This document shows, in pieces, positions 52,037 to 61,055 of a stretch of 64,000 nt of DNA (its first letter is position 1; every line of letters starts with the position of its first letter). The stretch is from Cryobacterium sp. (GTDB taxonomy: Bacteria; Actinomycetota; Actinomycetes; Actinomycetales; Microbacteriaceae), in the NCBI RefSeq assembly GCF_025463825.1, contig NZ_JAODBG010000055.1, forward strand, positions 28,692 to 92,691. Direction: 5' to 3'. Below the pieces are notes generated by a model that was not told the origin of the DNA, made no database searches, and saw only the letters and a program-made list of their open reading frames with translations. The position numbers were made by a program, and so were the translations under genes.

Positions 52037-52972
52037 GTGCGTAAAGTTCCCGCACTCATCGCAACCGCCGGCCTGGTGCTCGCGACCCTGACCGCCTGCA
52101 GCCCAGGCTCGGCGGCAGCGGACTGCACGGCGCCGGCGACCGCAGGGGACGCGTCGGACCTCGTGTCGGTGACGGGCGACTTCGGCGCGGTTCCGACCGT
52201 CGACTTCCCGTTCCCGCTGAAGACCGATACCACCCAGCGCAGCGAGATCATCGAGGGAACCGGCCCCGGACTCGTCGACGGCCAGAAGGTGCAACTCGAA
52301 TTCTCCCTCTACGACGGCACCTCCGGCGCCGAGATCCAGAAGAGCGCCTACGACGAGAAGAGCGCCCAGACCTTTGCCGTCGGCGTCGAGATGCCCGGCG
52401 GACTGACCGACGGCCTGCTCTGCGCCCAGGTGGGTTCCCGGATCGCCGTGGTCACCGCGCCCGGCGCCGAGAACACCGGCGCCGACACTACCGACTCGCT
52501 CGTGATCGTGATCGACGTCGTCAAGAGCTTCCTCACCCGCGCCGATGGTGCGGCCCAGCTGCCCGTCGCGGGCCTGCCCGCCGTTGTCCTGGCCGAGGAC
52601 GGCACCCCCGGCATCACCGTGCCGTCCAAAACGCCGCCCACCGATCTTGAAGTCGCCGTCCTCCAGAAGGGCGACGGCGCGCAGGTCGCCAAGGGCGACA
52701 ACACCATGATTCACTTCACCGGCGTGATCTGGAGCGACAAGAGCGTGTTCGGTTCCACCTGGGCTGAAAACGCTCCGGTCTCGCTGGTCGCCGACGAGAC
52801 CGCCGAGGACAAGGGCATCTCCACTCTGGGTCAAGCCCTGATTGGGCAGACCATCGGGTCGCAGATCCTCGTTGTGATCCCCCCAGAGCTCGCCTACGGC
52901 AGCGAGGCGACCGGCACGATCCCGGCCGACTCGACCCTGGTCTTCGTCGTCGACATCCTGGGCGTCGAATAG
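52037..52972 (+). CDS. FKBP-type peptidyl-prolyl isomerase, lipoprotein
   Basis: A 311-residue exported protein. The N-terminus has a lipoprotein signal (ALIATAGLVLATLTAC, with the modified Cys near residue 21). Two FKBP-like domains follow: a divergent one at about residues 60-160 and a better-preserved one at 200-311, which reads IHFTGVIWSDKSVFGSTW, LIGQTIGSQILVVIPPELAYGS and STLVFVVDILGVE. It would help proteins fold outside the membrane. It lies between trmI and pafB; a hairpin terminator (52994-53029) separates it from pafB. Confidence 0.9.
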   Translation: MRKVPALIATAGLVLATLTACSPGSAAADCTAPATAGDASDLVSVTGDFGAVPTVDFPFPLKTDTTQRSEIIEGTGPGLVDGQKVQLEFSLYDGTSGAEIQKSAYDEKSAQTFAVGVEMPGGLTDGLLCAQVGSRIAVVTAPGAENTGADTTDSLVIVIDVVKSFLTRADGAAQLPVAGLPAVVLAEDGTPGITVPSKTPPTDLEVAVLQKGDGAQVAKGDNTMIHFTGVIWSDKSVFGSTWAENAPVSLVADETAEDKGISTLGQALIGQTIGSQILVVIPPELAYGSEATGTIPADSTLVFVVDILGVE

Positions 52973-52993
52973 ACGTCTCGGCTCCCCGGCCCC

Positions 52994-53029
52994 GCCGACC
53001 CATCCGGAACGCGCACCGGATGGGTCGGC
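52994..53029 (+). terminator. Hairpin terminator after the FKBP gene (no U-tract)
   Basis: A perfect 14-bp stem (GCCGACCCATCCGG at 52994-53007, CCGGATGGGTCGGC at 53016-53029) with an 8-nt loop, followed by CGCCTCTC. Confidence 0.7.
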
Positions 53030-53046
53030 CGCCTCTCAAGCCCCGG

Positions 53047-53052
53047 TAGGAT
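53047..53052 (+). promoter_or_regulatory. -10 box TAGGAT of pafB (leaderless)
   Basis: TAGGAT ends 7 nt before the GTG at 53060. Confidence 0.55.
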
Positions 53053-53059
53053 CGCGTAC

Positions 53060-54079
53060 GTGTCGCCCACCCCAGAACACCAGCATCCCGTCACCGTCGA
53101 GGAACGCCTCTTCAGCCTGGTCCTCGCGCTGATCGCGACCCAGATCGGCCTGACCAAGAGCGAGATCCTCTCCACGGTGCAGGGCTACCGTCAACGGTTC
53201 CAGATCGGCGGGGACAACGCCAGCCTCGAGCGCCAGTTCGAACGCGACAAGGACGACATCCGGGAGCTCGGCATCCCGCTGGAGACCATCGAGTCGCCCG
53301 ACGATCCCGGCAGCAACCATCACCTGCGCTACCGCATCCCCAAGGGGCTGTACGACCTGCCGGCCGACATCACGTTCTCCCCGGACGAGATCATGCTGCT
53401 CAAGCTGGCCGCCACGGTCTGGCGAGAGGGATCGCTCTCCGCAGAGTCCCGGCGCGCGCTCACGAAACTCAATTCCCTCGGGATCGATTCGACGGATCCG
53501 ATCGTCGGCTACGCCCCGTTCCTTCGGGCACGGGAATCCTCGTTCGAACCGCTCAGCAAGGCCATGGATCGCGGCCAGGTCGTTGCCTTCCTCTACCTCA
53601 AACCGGGGGAGAGCGCACCACGCCGCCGGGTCGTGGCCCCTCTCGCCGTGGTTCTGCACGAGGGCCGCTGGCACCTGTACGGCACCGACCAGGACGCCGC
53701 GGCCCCCCGCACCTTCCTGCTGTCCCGGATCGTGGGACCGGTAGTCGCCCGCCCCGGAGGCGGCGCGCGGCGCGCCGACGATGGCCAGGGCGAACGGGCG
53801 CTGGCCGAGCTGGACGCGCTCTGGCAGGCCCAAACCGCCTCGATCGCTGTCGAAGCCGGGTCGGACGCCGCCGTGCGGCTCGGCAAACGCGGCGCGCCCG
53901 GAGTCGACGCCGACACCGTCGACCTGCACTACACGGACCTCAACATCCTCGCTGACGAGCTGGCCGGCTACGGCCCCGAGGTTCTGGTGCGCTCACCGGC
54001 CGCCCTGCGCGAGGCCGTGCTGACGCGCCTGCGCCAGGTGCGCGACAGCCACACGATTCCGACGGAGGCCGACCGATGA
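53060..54079 (+). CDS. pafB: WYL-domain regulator PafB
   Basis: A 339-residue HTH-WYL protein. The N-terminal winged helix is EERLFSLVLALIATQIGLTKSEI at residues 13-35 with RQFERDKDDIRELGI following; the WYL domain (residues about 150-235) has the position as WHL in HEGRWHLYGTDQD, with FLLSRI after. With PafC it forms the activator of the LexA-independent DNA-damage response described in mycobacteria. The GTG start has a -10 box 7 nt upstream. It overlaps pafC by 4 nt. Confidence 0.92.
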   Translation: MSPTPEHQHPVTVEERLFSLVLALIATQIGLTKSEILSTVQGYRQRFQIGGDNASLERQFERDKDDIRELGIPLETIESPDDPGSNHHLRYRIPKGLYDLPADITFSPDEIMLLKLAATVWREGSLSAESRRALTKLNSLGIDSTDPIVGYAPFLRARESSFEPLSKAMDRGQVVAFLYLKPGESAPRRRVVAPLAVVLHEGRWHLYGTDQDAAAPRTFLLSRIVGPVVARPGGGARRADDGQGERALAELDALWQAQTASIAVEAGSDAAVRLGKRGAPGVDADTVDLHYTDLNILADELAGYGPEVLVRSPAALREAVLTRLRQVRDSHTIPTEADR

Positions 54080-55089
54080 CCGCCAAGCCCGCCGCGTTCG
54101 GCGCCTCGGACAAGCTCACCTTCCTGCTTTCCCTCGTGCCGTACCTGATGGACCACGACCGGGTGAGCGTTGCCGCCGTGGCCGAGCATTTCGGGGTCAC
54201 GCCCGAGCGGGTCAGGGACGCCGTCAACCTCATCGCCATGTCCGGTGTGCCGGGGGAGACCCGGCAATACCTGCACGGCGACCTCTTCGACATCCAGTGG
54301 GACGAATTCGAGACCAACGACACCATCGTGCTCACCCACCTGGTCGCCATCGACGATTCGCCCCGGTTCTCGGCGCGGGAGGCGGCCGCGCTGATCGCGG
54401 GGCTGCAGTACCTGTCTGCCCTTCCCGAGAACGCCGACAAGGAGGCGATAGCGTCGCTGATGGCCAAGCTCAGCCGCAGCTCCACGGGTGCCCCGAGCCA
54501 ACTCGCGGTGTCCCGCACGGATGCCGACGTCGCGATCTCCGTCATCCAGGGTGCCGTGCGCGCGGGTACGCAGGTCGAATTCGACTACCTCAGTGCCCGC
54601 GGCAGCGCCGAGCACCGCCGGGTCGACCCGGTGCGCATCGAGTCCGTCGACAATGACTGGTACCTGCGCGGCTGGTGCCACCTGCGGGGGGCCATGCGCA
54701 CCTTCCGGCTGGACCGGATGAGTGCCCTCACCTCCACCCTCGTCCCGGCCGATACCCACGACGATGACGCCCAGCAGCCCGGGGCGTTGTTCGTGAGCTC
54801 CGCAGACGACCTGACGGTCACCATCGAGCTCCCGGCGTCCGCGCTCGGGCTCCTGGCCGACTACGGTCCAGAGCCCACCAGCTCGGCTGCCGAGGGAGAC
54901 CTCACCCGCGCCTCCCTCCGGGTCTCGCACTTCCATGGGCTCAAACGCTTCGTCACCGGCCTGGCCGGGGTCGTCACGGTCGTCGAACCCGGAGCGGCCC
55001 GGCAGACCGTGGCCGACTGGGCGGCGTCCGGCGTTGCCCGGTACGACGCCGAATCCGACCGGAGCGCTCCGGATACGGCCCGGCCATGA
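54076..55089 (+). CDS. pafC: WYL-domain regulator PafC
   Basis: A 337-residue partner of PafB with the same layout: HTH at residues 10-55 (DRVSVAAVAEHFGVTPERVRDAV in part) and a WYL domain with the true W-Y-L (NDWYLRGWCHLRGAMRTFRLDRM near residue 195). The two proteins are coupled by the ATGA overlap, as in mycobacteria. PafBC controls many repair genes under replication stress; here it sits without the Pup-proteasome genes. The next gene overlaps its stop by 4 nt. Confidence 0.92.
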   Translation: MTAKPAAFGASDKLTFLLSLVPYLMDHDRVSVAAVAEHFGVTPERVRDAVNLIAMSGVPGETRQYLHGDLFDIQWDEFETNDTIVLTHLVAIDDSPRFSAREAAALIAGLQYLSALPENADKEAIASLMAKLSRSSTGAPSQLAVSRTDADVAISVIQGAVRAGTQVEFDYLSARGSAEHRRVDPVRIESVDNDWYLRGWCHLRGAMRTFRLDRMSALTSTLVPADTHDDDAQQPGALFVSSADDLTVTIELPASALGLLADYGPEPTSSAAEGDLTRASLRVSHFHGLKRFVTGLAGVVTVVEPGAARQTVADWAASGVARYDAESDRSAPDTARP

Positions 55090-55430
55090 TGCCGGTCTGG
55101 TCCTGGATCCTGATCTGGACGCTTCTGGCGGCCGGTCTGATCGGCATGCTGACCTGGTTCGCCGTGCGGCTGTTCCGCAAGCTGATGGGCACCCTCGGCG
55201 CCCTGGAGGATCTCGGCGACCAGCTGGCCGAGCTCGATCTGGACCGGGAGCTGCCGCGGGCCCGTTTCCGCCCCGCGGTCTTCCGGAACCGGCGTGAGCT
55301 CGCGGCGGCGATCGACCAGGCCCGGATCGGCCGGGCGCACCGGCGGGCGCACCGTCGGGATCTCGCAATCGGCCGGGGTAAACTACTCCAACACACTCCC
55401 TACAAGCCAGAGGATCGACCCCCATGTTGA
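55086..55430 (+). CDS. Small membrane protein between pafC and tatA (114 aa)
   Basis: A 114-residue protein with one N-terminal membrane helix ([21 protein letters not shown], residues 5-25), then an amphipathic segment ([17 protein letters not shown]) and a basic C-terminus rich in R, A and H ([14 protein letters not shown]). I do not recognise a family. It overlaps pafC by 4 nt and tatA by 7 nt, so translation of the operon passes through it. The single N-terminal helix with an amphipathic follow-up loosely recalls TatA/TatB topology, though no Tat motif is seen. Confidence 0.72.
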   Translation: MMPVWSWILIWTLLAAGLIGMLTWFAVRLFRKLMGTLGALEDLGDQLAELDLDRELPRARFRPAVFRNRRELAAAIDQARIGRAHRRAHRRDLAIGRGKLLQHTPYKPEDRPPC

Positions 55431-55666
55431 GCAATCTGACCGGATGGCACTTCCTGATCATCCTCGTCGTCATCCTGCTGTTGTTCGGTGCGCCCAAGCT
55501 GCCCGGCCTCGCCCGCAGCCTCGGCCAGTCGATGAAGATCTTCAAGAGCGAGATCAAGAGCGACGCCGTCGACGAGCCCGCCGACACCGCCGGAACCGCG
55601 GCGCGCCCGGACACCACTGACGGCACGTCCCGCCCCGTCGGCCCTGGCGACCAGACGAAGTCCTGA
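55424..55666 (+). CDS. tatA: Twin-arginine translocase subunit TatA
   Basis: An 80-residue TatA. The membrane helix ([27 protein letters not shown]) at residues 6-30 carries the family FGAPKLP hinge; the amphipathic helix with [10 protein letters not shown] follows, then an acidic tail rich in D, T and G. It forms the pore part of the Tat protein exporter for folded proteins. It starts inside the end of the preceding gene (7-nt overlap) and is 4 nt before tatC. Confidence 0.94.
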   Translation: MLSNLTGWHFLIILVVILLLFGAPKLPGLARSLGQSMKIFKSEIKSDAVDEPADTAGTAARPDTTDGTSRPVGPGDQTKS

Positions 55667-55670
55667 ACCC

Positions 55671-56465
55671 GTGTCCGTCCGCACCTCCAAGCGTGCGAAC
55701 CGGGCCGGCACGATGTCGCTCGGCCAGCACCTCGTCGAGCTTCGGAAGCGCCTGTTCCGCGCCGCAGCCGGCATTCTCATCGGCGGCATCATCGGCTGGA
55801 TGCTCTCCGAGGGTGTCTGGGATGCCCTGCGCCAGCCCATCTACGCCATCATCGAGGCGCAGAACCGGAACGCCCAGATCAACTATCCGGACATCACCTC
55901 CGCCTTCGACCTGCGGCTGAAGATCGCGTTCTACGTCGGGCTGGTGATCTCCAGCCCGGTCTGGCTGTACCAGATCTTCGCATTCCTCATGCCCGGCCTG
56001 ACCCGGGGTGAGAAGAAGTACGTCTACGGTTTCGTCCTCACGGCCGTCCCGCTCTTCCTCGCCGGCTGCGCCGCCGGCTGGTACGTGCTCCCGCAGATCG
56101 TCGGCCTCATGACCAGCTTCGCGCCTCCGGAAGACGCCGCGTTCATCAACGCCCAGAACTACCTGGACTTCACCCTCAAACTCATGGTCGCGATCGGGAT
56201 CGCTTTCGTGCTGCCGGTCCTCGTGGTCTTGCTGAACTTCGCCGGGGTGATCAGCGCCCAATCGATTATCAAGTCCTGGCGCGTCGCCGTGCTGGTGATC
56301 ATCCTCTTCACGGCCATCGCCACCCCCGCCGCCGACGTGGTCTCGATGTTCATGCTCGCCGTCCCGATGGTCCTGCTGTACTTCGCGGCGTACGGGGTGG
56401 CCTACCTGCACGATCGGCGTGCCGCCCGGCGCGCCCTCGCCCTCGAACGGGAGTTGGCGCTCTAG
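55671..56465 (+). CDS. tatC: Twin-arginine translocase subunit TatC
   Basis: A 264-residue integral membrane protein, the Tat signal-peptide receptor. The family N-terminus MSLGQHLVELRKRLFRAA near residue 12 holds the conserved E and R; six helices follow, with FAFLMPGLTRGEKKYVYGF near residue 105 and ITSAFDLRLKIAFYVGLVIS near 75 as hallmark stretches. The GTG start at 55671 lies 4 nt after tatA. Together tatA and tatC are the minimal Tat system; a tatB gene is not in the window. Confidence 0.95.
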   Translation: MSVRTSKRANRAGTMSLGQHLVELRKRLFRAAAGILIGGIIGWMLSEGVWDALRQPIYAIIEAQNRNAQINYPDITSAFDLRLKIAFYVGLVISSPVWLYQIFAFLMPGLTRGEKKYVYGFVLTAVPLFLAGCAAGWYVLPQIVGLMTSFAPPEDAAFINAQNYLDFTLKLMVAIGIAFVLPVLVVLLNFAGVISAQSIIKSWRVAVLVIILFTAIATPAADVVSMFMLAVPMVLLYFAAYGVAYLHDRRAARRALALERELAL

Positions 56466-56476
56466 CGCATGACCAG

Positions 56477-58921
56477 ATGACAGACATTCAGTCGCCGGCG
56501 GACCGGTACACGGCAGCTCGCCTGCGCGCCCAGACCCCCAGGCTCGAGACCTTCCGGCGCGGCCTGCGCTTCGACCTGGACGCGTTCCAGCTCGCCGCCG
56601 GCGCCTCGCTCGAGGCCGGCAACAGTGTCCTTGTCGCCGCCCCGACCGGTGCCGGGAAGACCGTCGTAGCCGAGTTCGCCATCTTCCTGGCCATGCAGCA
56701 GCCCAACGCGAAAGTGTTCTACACCGCCCCGATGAAGGCGCTCAGCAACCAGAAGTTCCAGGAACTCGTCTCCGAGTACGGCGCCGACCAGGTGGGGCTC
56801 CTCACCGGCGACACCAACGTCAATGCCGGCGCCCGGATCGTGGTGATGACCACCGAGGTGCTCCGCAACATGCTGTACGCGGACTCCGACCTCTTGGCGA
56901 ACCTCGCGTTCGTCATCATGGACGAGGTGCACTACCTCGCCGATCGGTTCCGCGGAGCCGTCTGGGAAGAGGTCATCATCCACCTGCCGCAGTCGGTGCG
57001 GATGGTGTCGCTGAGCGCCACTGTGTCCAACGCCGAGGAATTCGGTGACTGGCTGCAGGCGGTGCGGGGCGACACCGATGTGATCGTCTCCGAGGAACGC
57101 CCGGTACCGCTGGACCAACACGTCCTGGTCAAGAGCAAGATGCTCGACCTGTTCGACTCGTCGGGCCTGGCCGCGACGCACCGGGTCAACCCGGAACTGG
57201 CGCGGCTGGCCCAGTCCGGCGGACGCCCGGTCCTTGACCGCTCCGGCCGCGGCCGCCGCGGCTCCAACCAGAACCGCTATCACCAGCAGCGGATCCAGTC
57301 GGACGCCGGCCGGATGGACCGGGCCGAGATCGTTCGGCTGCTCGAGGGCAAGCACCTGCTGCCCGCCATCTTCTTCATCTTCAGCCGGGTCGGCTGCGAC
57401 CAGGCGGTCCGCCAGGTCCTCCGGGCCGGCGTGCGCCTCACCGACACCGCCGAGCGCGATGAGATCCGTCAGATCGTCGACGAGCGCTGCCGCACTCTCC
57501 TCGACGAGGACCTCGCAGTGCTCGGCTACTGGGAATGGCTGGACGGCCTCGAACGCGGTGTCGCCGCGCACCACGCCGGCCTCCTGCCCGCGTTCAAGGA
57601 GGTTGTCGAGGAACTCTTTCAAAAAAAGCTGGTGAAGGCGGTTTTCGCCACCGAAACGCTGGCGCTGGGGATCAACATGCCCGCGCGGACGGTGGTGCTC
57701 GACAAACTCGAAAAGTTCAACGGTGAAGCCCGGGTGCCGATCACCCCGGGGGAGTACACCCAACTCACGGGCCGGGCCGGGCGGCGCGGCATCGACGTCG
57801 AAGGGCATGCCGTCATCCAGTGGCAACAGGGCCTGGACCCGCAGGCGGTCGCCTCGCTGGCCTCCCGCCGCACCTACCCGCTGAACTCGAGCTTCAAGCC
57901 GACCTACAACATGGCGGTCAACCTGATCGACCAGTTCGGCCGGGAACGTACCAGGGAGGTGCTGGAGTCCTCGTTCGCGCAGTTCCAGGCTGACCGTGCG
58001 GTGGTCGACCTGGCCCGCCGGGTGCGCCAGCAGCAGGCGTCCCTGCACGGCTACGCCACTTCGATGGCCTGCCACCTCGGTGACTTCACGGAATACTCCG
58101 GCATCCGCCGCCGGCTCTCCGACCTCGAGCGGGAGAACGCGGCCGCGGACTCCAACGCGCGAGGCCGCGACCGCCGCCAGAAGGAACTGGCCGCCCTGCG
58201 GAAGCGAATGCGCTCGCACCCGTGTCATAGCTGCCCCGAGCGGGAGGCGCACGCGCGCTGGGCCGCCCGCTGGTGGAAGCTGACCCGGGAGACCGAGGCG
58301 CTGACCAGCCAGATCACGGCCCGCACCGGCGCCGTGGCGCGGGTGTTCGACAGGGTCACCGACGTACTCCTCGAGTTCGGCTACCTGCTGCCCGGCGAGG
58401 GCCGCACGGTCACCCTCAGCGAGAGCGGCCGGATCCTCCGCCGAATCTACGCCGACCGGGACCTGCTCGTCGCCGAATCGCTCCGGCGCGGCCTGTGGAA
58501 TTCCCTCGACGCGCCCAGCCTGGCCGCGATGGCCTGCGCCCTGGTGTTCGAGCCGCGCCGCGATGAGGGACTCACCGACGAGCGGTACCTGCCCAAGGGC
58601 CCTTTCCGGCCGGCGATGGATGCCACCCAGACGCTCTGGAGCCAGTTGGACGATCTCGAGCGCGACCACAAGCTTCCCGGCAGCAACCCGCTGGCGGGCG
58701 GTCTCAGCCTGGCCATGTGGAAATGGGCCAGGAGCGATTCGCTCGGCTTGGTGCTCGAGGAGGCCGAGATGGCCGCGGGGGACTTCGTGCGCTGGACCAA
58801 ACAGACCATCGACCTGCTCGACCAGCTGTCCCTGGTGGCGGACGGCCCCGTCGGGCGCACCGCCCGCGTCGCCATGGACTCCATCCGCCGCGGCATCGTG
58901 GCGTATTCCTCGGTCGCATAG
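56477..58921 (+). CDS. helY: HelY-type Ski2-like DEAD/DEAH-box RNA helicase
   Basis: An 814-residue Ski2-family helicase. Motifs: Walker A APTGAGKTVVAEFA near residue 56, Ia TAPMKALSNQKF near 80, motif II IMDEVHYLADRFRG near 145, motif III LSATVSNAEEFGDW near 180, and motif VI TGRAGRRGIDVEG near 435. A Cys pair CHSCPEREAHARW near residue 578 may bind metal. Relatives handle RNA turnover. The order tatC-helY is the same as in mycobacteria. Its stop overlaps the -10 box of lnt. Confidence 0.93.
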   Translation: MTDIQSPADRYTAARLRAQTPRLETFRRGLRFDLDAFQLAAGASLEAGNSVLVAAPTGAGKTVVAEFAIFLAMQQPNAKVFYTAPMKALSNQKFQELVSEYGADQVGLLTGDTNVNAGARIVVMTTEVLRNMLYADSDLLANLAFVIMDEVHYLADRFRGAVWEEVIIHLPQSVRMVSLSATVSNAEEFGDWLQAVRGDTDVIVSEERPVPLDQHVLVKSKMLDLFDSSGLAATHRVNPELARLAQSGGRPVLDRSGRGRRGSNQNRYHQQRIQSDAGRMDRAEIVRLLEGKHLLPAIFFIFSRVGCDQAVRQVLRAGVRLTDTAERDEIRQIVDERCRTLLDEDLAVLGYWEWLDGLERGVAAHHAGLLPAFKEVVEELFQKKLVKAVFATETLALGINMPARTVVLDKLEKFNGEARVPITPGEYTQLTGRAGRRGIDVEGHAVIQWQQGLDPQAVASLASRRTYPLNSSFKPTYNMAVNLIDQFGRERTREVLESSFAQFQADRAVVDLARRVRQQQASLHGYATSMACHLGDFTEYSGIRRRLSDLERENAAADSNARGRDRRQKELAALRKRMRSHPCHSCPEREAHARWAARWWKLTRETEALTSQITARTGAVARVFDRVTDVLLEFGYLLPGEGRTVTLSESGRILRRIYADRDLLVAESLRRGLWNSLDAPSLAAMACALVFEPRRDEGLTDERYLPKGPFRPAMDATQTLWSQLDDLERDHKLPGSNPLAGGLSLAMWKWARSDSLGLVLEEAEMAAGDFVRWTKQTIDLLDQLSLVADGPVGRTARVAMDSIRRGIVAYSSVA

Positions 58922-58924
58922 GCT
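58919..58924 (+). promoter_or_regulatory. -10 box TAGGCT of lnt (leaderless)
   Basis: TAGGCT, whose TAG is the helY stop codon, ends 6 nt before the lnt GTG at 58931. Confidence 0.55.
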
Positions 58925-58930
58925 GTCGAA

Positions 58931-60529
58931 GTGAAGACAGCCAGACCGCGTAGCAGCGCCCTGCCCCTCTGGGCGGCGATCCTGCTCGCTGCCGCTGCCG
59001 GCGCCATCCTGGACGGCGGGTTCCCGGACCGGTCCTGGTGGATTCTCGCGCCCATCGGCGTGACCCTGATGCTGCTCGCCCTCGTCGGCCGCGGCCCCTG
59101 GACCGGGCTTCTCGTTGGCCTGGTCGCTGGGCTCTCGTTCTGGCTCATCCACATCAGCTGGCTCACCCTGTACCTCGGACCGGTACCGTGGCTGGCCCTC
59201 GCCGGCCTGGAGTCGATCTTTTTCGCCGTCGGCTTGGCGCTCACGGCGGTGGTCATGAATACCGGCCCCCGGGTCTGGCCGACCACGGCCGGCCGGCTGG
59301 GGCTGGTTCCGGTGGCCGTTGCCGGGCTGTGGACGGCACGGGAGGCGATCAGCGCGGTCTGGCCCTACGGAGGTTTCTCCTGGGGACGGGTGGCGATGTC
59401 ACAGTCCGAGAGCCCGTTCAGCGGGCTCGTCGCGTGGGTGGGCATGTCCGGGCTCAGTTTCCTGATCGTGTGGCTCTGCGCGCTCGTGCTGCAGCTGGGC
59501 CGCGAACCGCACGTGCGCATCGGCGTCCGTGGGGCCATCGCCGTGGCGGCCGTCGCTACGCTGCTGGCCTTTCCGGCCTGGCCCACAGTGCAGAGCGGCA
59601 CCTCCCGGATCGCGGCGGTGCAGGGCGCCTCGGATGCCGGCCTGTTCGCCCAGAACGCCCCAGGCCAGATCCTGTCCGACCACGTCTCCGCCACGCTGCC
59701 GCTCGTGGGGGACCCGGTGGACTTCGTCGTCTGGCCGGAGAACGGTATCGACGTCGACCCGCTCCGCTCCGCTGATTCGGCCCGCGTGGCCGACTACATC
59801 AGCCAGGCCATGGCTGCGCCGCTGATCGCCGGTACCATCACGGAGCGCTCGGGCAAGTACTACAACACCTCCCTGCTGTGGGAGGCGGGGGAGGGCGCGG
59901 TGGATCTGTATGACAAGGTGCACCCGGTGCCGTTCGCCGAATACATGCCCGACCGGGCCTTTTGGCGGCCGTTCGCTCCAGAGTTGATTGATCTGGTCTC
60001 CCGGGACTATGAGATCGGCACCAGGGACAACGTCTTCGACATCAACGGGATCATGGCGGGCATCGCCATCTGCTTCGACATCGCCGACGACCAGTTGGTC
60101 CAGGAGATGATCGCCGATGACGCCGAGGTCATCCTCGCACAGACCAACAACGCCGATTTCGGCCGTACCGACGAGTCGGTCCAGCAGCTGGCGATCGCGC
60201 GGTTGCGCGCCATCGAGGCCGGCCGGACCGTCGTCAACATCTCCACCGTCGGCACCAGCGCCATCATCACGCCCGACGGGAAGACCCTCGACAGCCTCCC
60301 CACCTGGGAAGCCGGCGCCATGGTCCAGACGGTTCCGCTCAGCACCACGGACACCCCCGCCATGACCATCGGTCGCCTGGTGGAGTGGTTCGTCTCCGGT
60401 GTCGGGCTGGCCGGCCTGCTGTTCTGCCTCCGGACCGGCCGCACCGCGCGCCCGGCCACCGGGCTCCGGTTGCCGGCGCCGCAGCTTGCGCCCGACCGGG
60501 CCCGGATACGAAAACGGCGCCGGGGTTAG
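58931..60529 (+). CDS. lnt: Apolipoprotein N-acyltransferase Lnt
   Basis: A 532-residue membrane enzyme that adds the third acyl chain to lipoproteins. The first 220 residues contain about six helices; the extracytoplasmic CN-hydrolase domain carries the catalytic triad: Glu in VVWPENGIDVD near 270, Lys in LYDKVHPVPFAEYMP near 327, and Cys in GIAICFDIADDQ near 380. A last helix follows. There is no fused dolichol-phosphate-mannose synthase domain as in mycobacterial Ppm1. The GTG start lies 6 nt after a -10 box that includes the helY stop. Confidence 0.92.
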   Translation: MKTARPRSSALPLWAAILLAAAAGAILDGGFPDRSWWILAPIGVTLMLLALVGRGPWTGLLVGLVAGLSFWLIHISWLTLYLGPVPWLALAGLESIFFAVGLALTAVVMNTGPRVWPTTAGRLGLVPVAVAGLWTAREAISAVWPYGGFSWGRVAMSQSESPFSGLVAWVGMSGLSFLIVWLCALVLQLGREPHVRIGVRGAIAVAAVATLLAFPAWPTVQSGTSRIAAVQGASDAGLFAQNAPGQILSDHVSATLPLVGDPVDFVVWPENGIDVDPLRSADSARVADYISQAMAAPLIAGTITERSGKYYNTSLLWEAGEGAVDLYDKVHPVPFAEYMPDRAFWRPFAPELIDLVSRDYEIGTRDNVFDINGIMAGIAICFDIADDQLVQEMIADDAEVILAQTNNADFGRTDESVQQLAIARLRAIEAGRTVVNISTVGTSAIITPDGKTLDSLPTWEAGAMVQTVPLSTTDTPAMTIGRLVEWFVSGVGLAGLLFCLRTGRTARPATGLRLPAPQLAPDRARIRKRRRG

Positions 60530-60541
60530 CCGGCGCCGTTT
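60512..60541. terminator. Bidirectional terminator between lnt and rbpA
   Basis: A perfect 12-bp stem (AAACGGCGCCGG / CCGGCGCCGTTT) with a 6-nt loop; it includes the lnt stop codon. Confidence 0.8.
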
Positions 60542-60578
60542 CTCACAGGTGGCGGGAAGCTGGGCTTCCCGGCGGTCG

Positions 60579-60941
60579 TTACGCTCCGACCTTCTGGCCT
60601 CGACGCTGCCGCAGGACCGTCAGGCGTTCCTCCAGTAGTTCTTCGAGCTCGGCCCGGGTGCGACGCTCCAGGAGCATGTCCCAGTGGGTGCGGGCGATCT
60701 TCTCGTCGGAGTGGTCGACGACCACGGGCTTCGAATCGACCAGCCGGGTTGCGGTCTGGGAGCAGAACCGGCACTCCCATTCGTCGGGTGCTTCCGCCTC
60801 GGCGGAGAAAATCATCACCGTCTCGCGCGCACACGTTGCACACAAGTACGTGTGACTGACGCGTGGGGAAAAGGTCACGCCCTCTTCGCTCTGCAGGCTC
60901 TGTGAACCCAATCTCATTCCACGTAAACTACGATCTGCCAT
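60579..60941 (-). CDS. rbpA: RNA polymerase-binding protein RbpA
   Basis: A 120-residue actinobacterial transcription factor that binds RNA polymerase and stabilises open promoters with the principal sigma factor. The N-terminus MADRSLRGMRLGSQSL is the standard RbpA start; the core domain has YLCATCARE and ECRFC (two CxxC pairs at about residues 34 and 58), and HWDMLLERRTRAELEELLEERL is the sigma-interacting C-terminal helix. Length fits. An AGAGGAGAC ribosome site precedes the ATG at 60941, so unlike many neighbours it has a leader. Confidence 0.96.
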   Translation of the reverse strand: MADRSLRGMRLGSQSLQSEEGVTFSPRVSHTYLCATCARETVMIFSAEAEAPDEWECRFCSQTATRLVDSKPVVVDHSDEKIARTHWDMLLERRTRAELEELLEERLTVLRQRRGQKVGA

Positions 60942-61055
60942 CGTGTGGTCTCCTCTCGCGATGCCTACCTAGTTGTAAACCATGAAGCTGGACGTTATCT
61001 TTCCGTCATCGCTGATCTGGCGGGGTTCTCTCAGGAACAGGCCGGTCCGTGGAGC

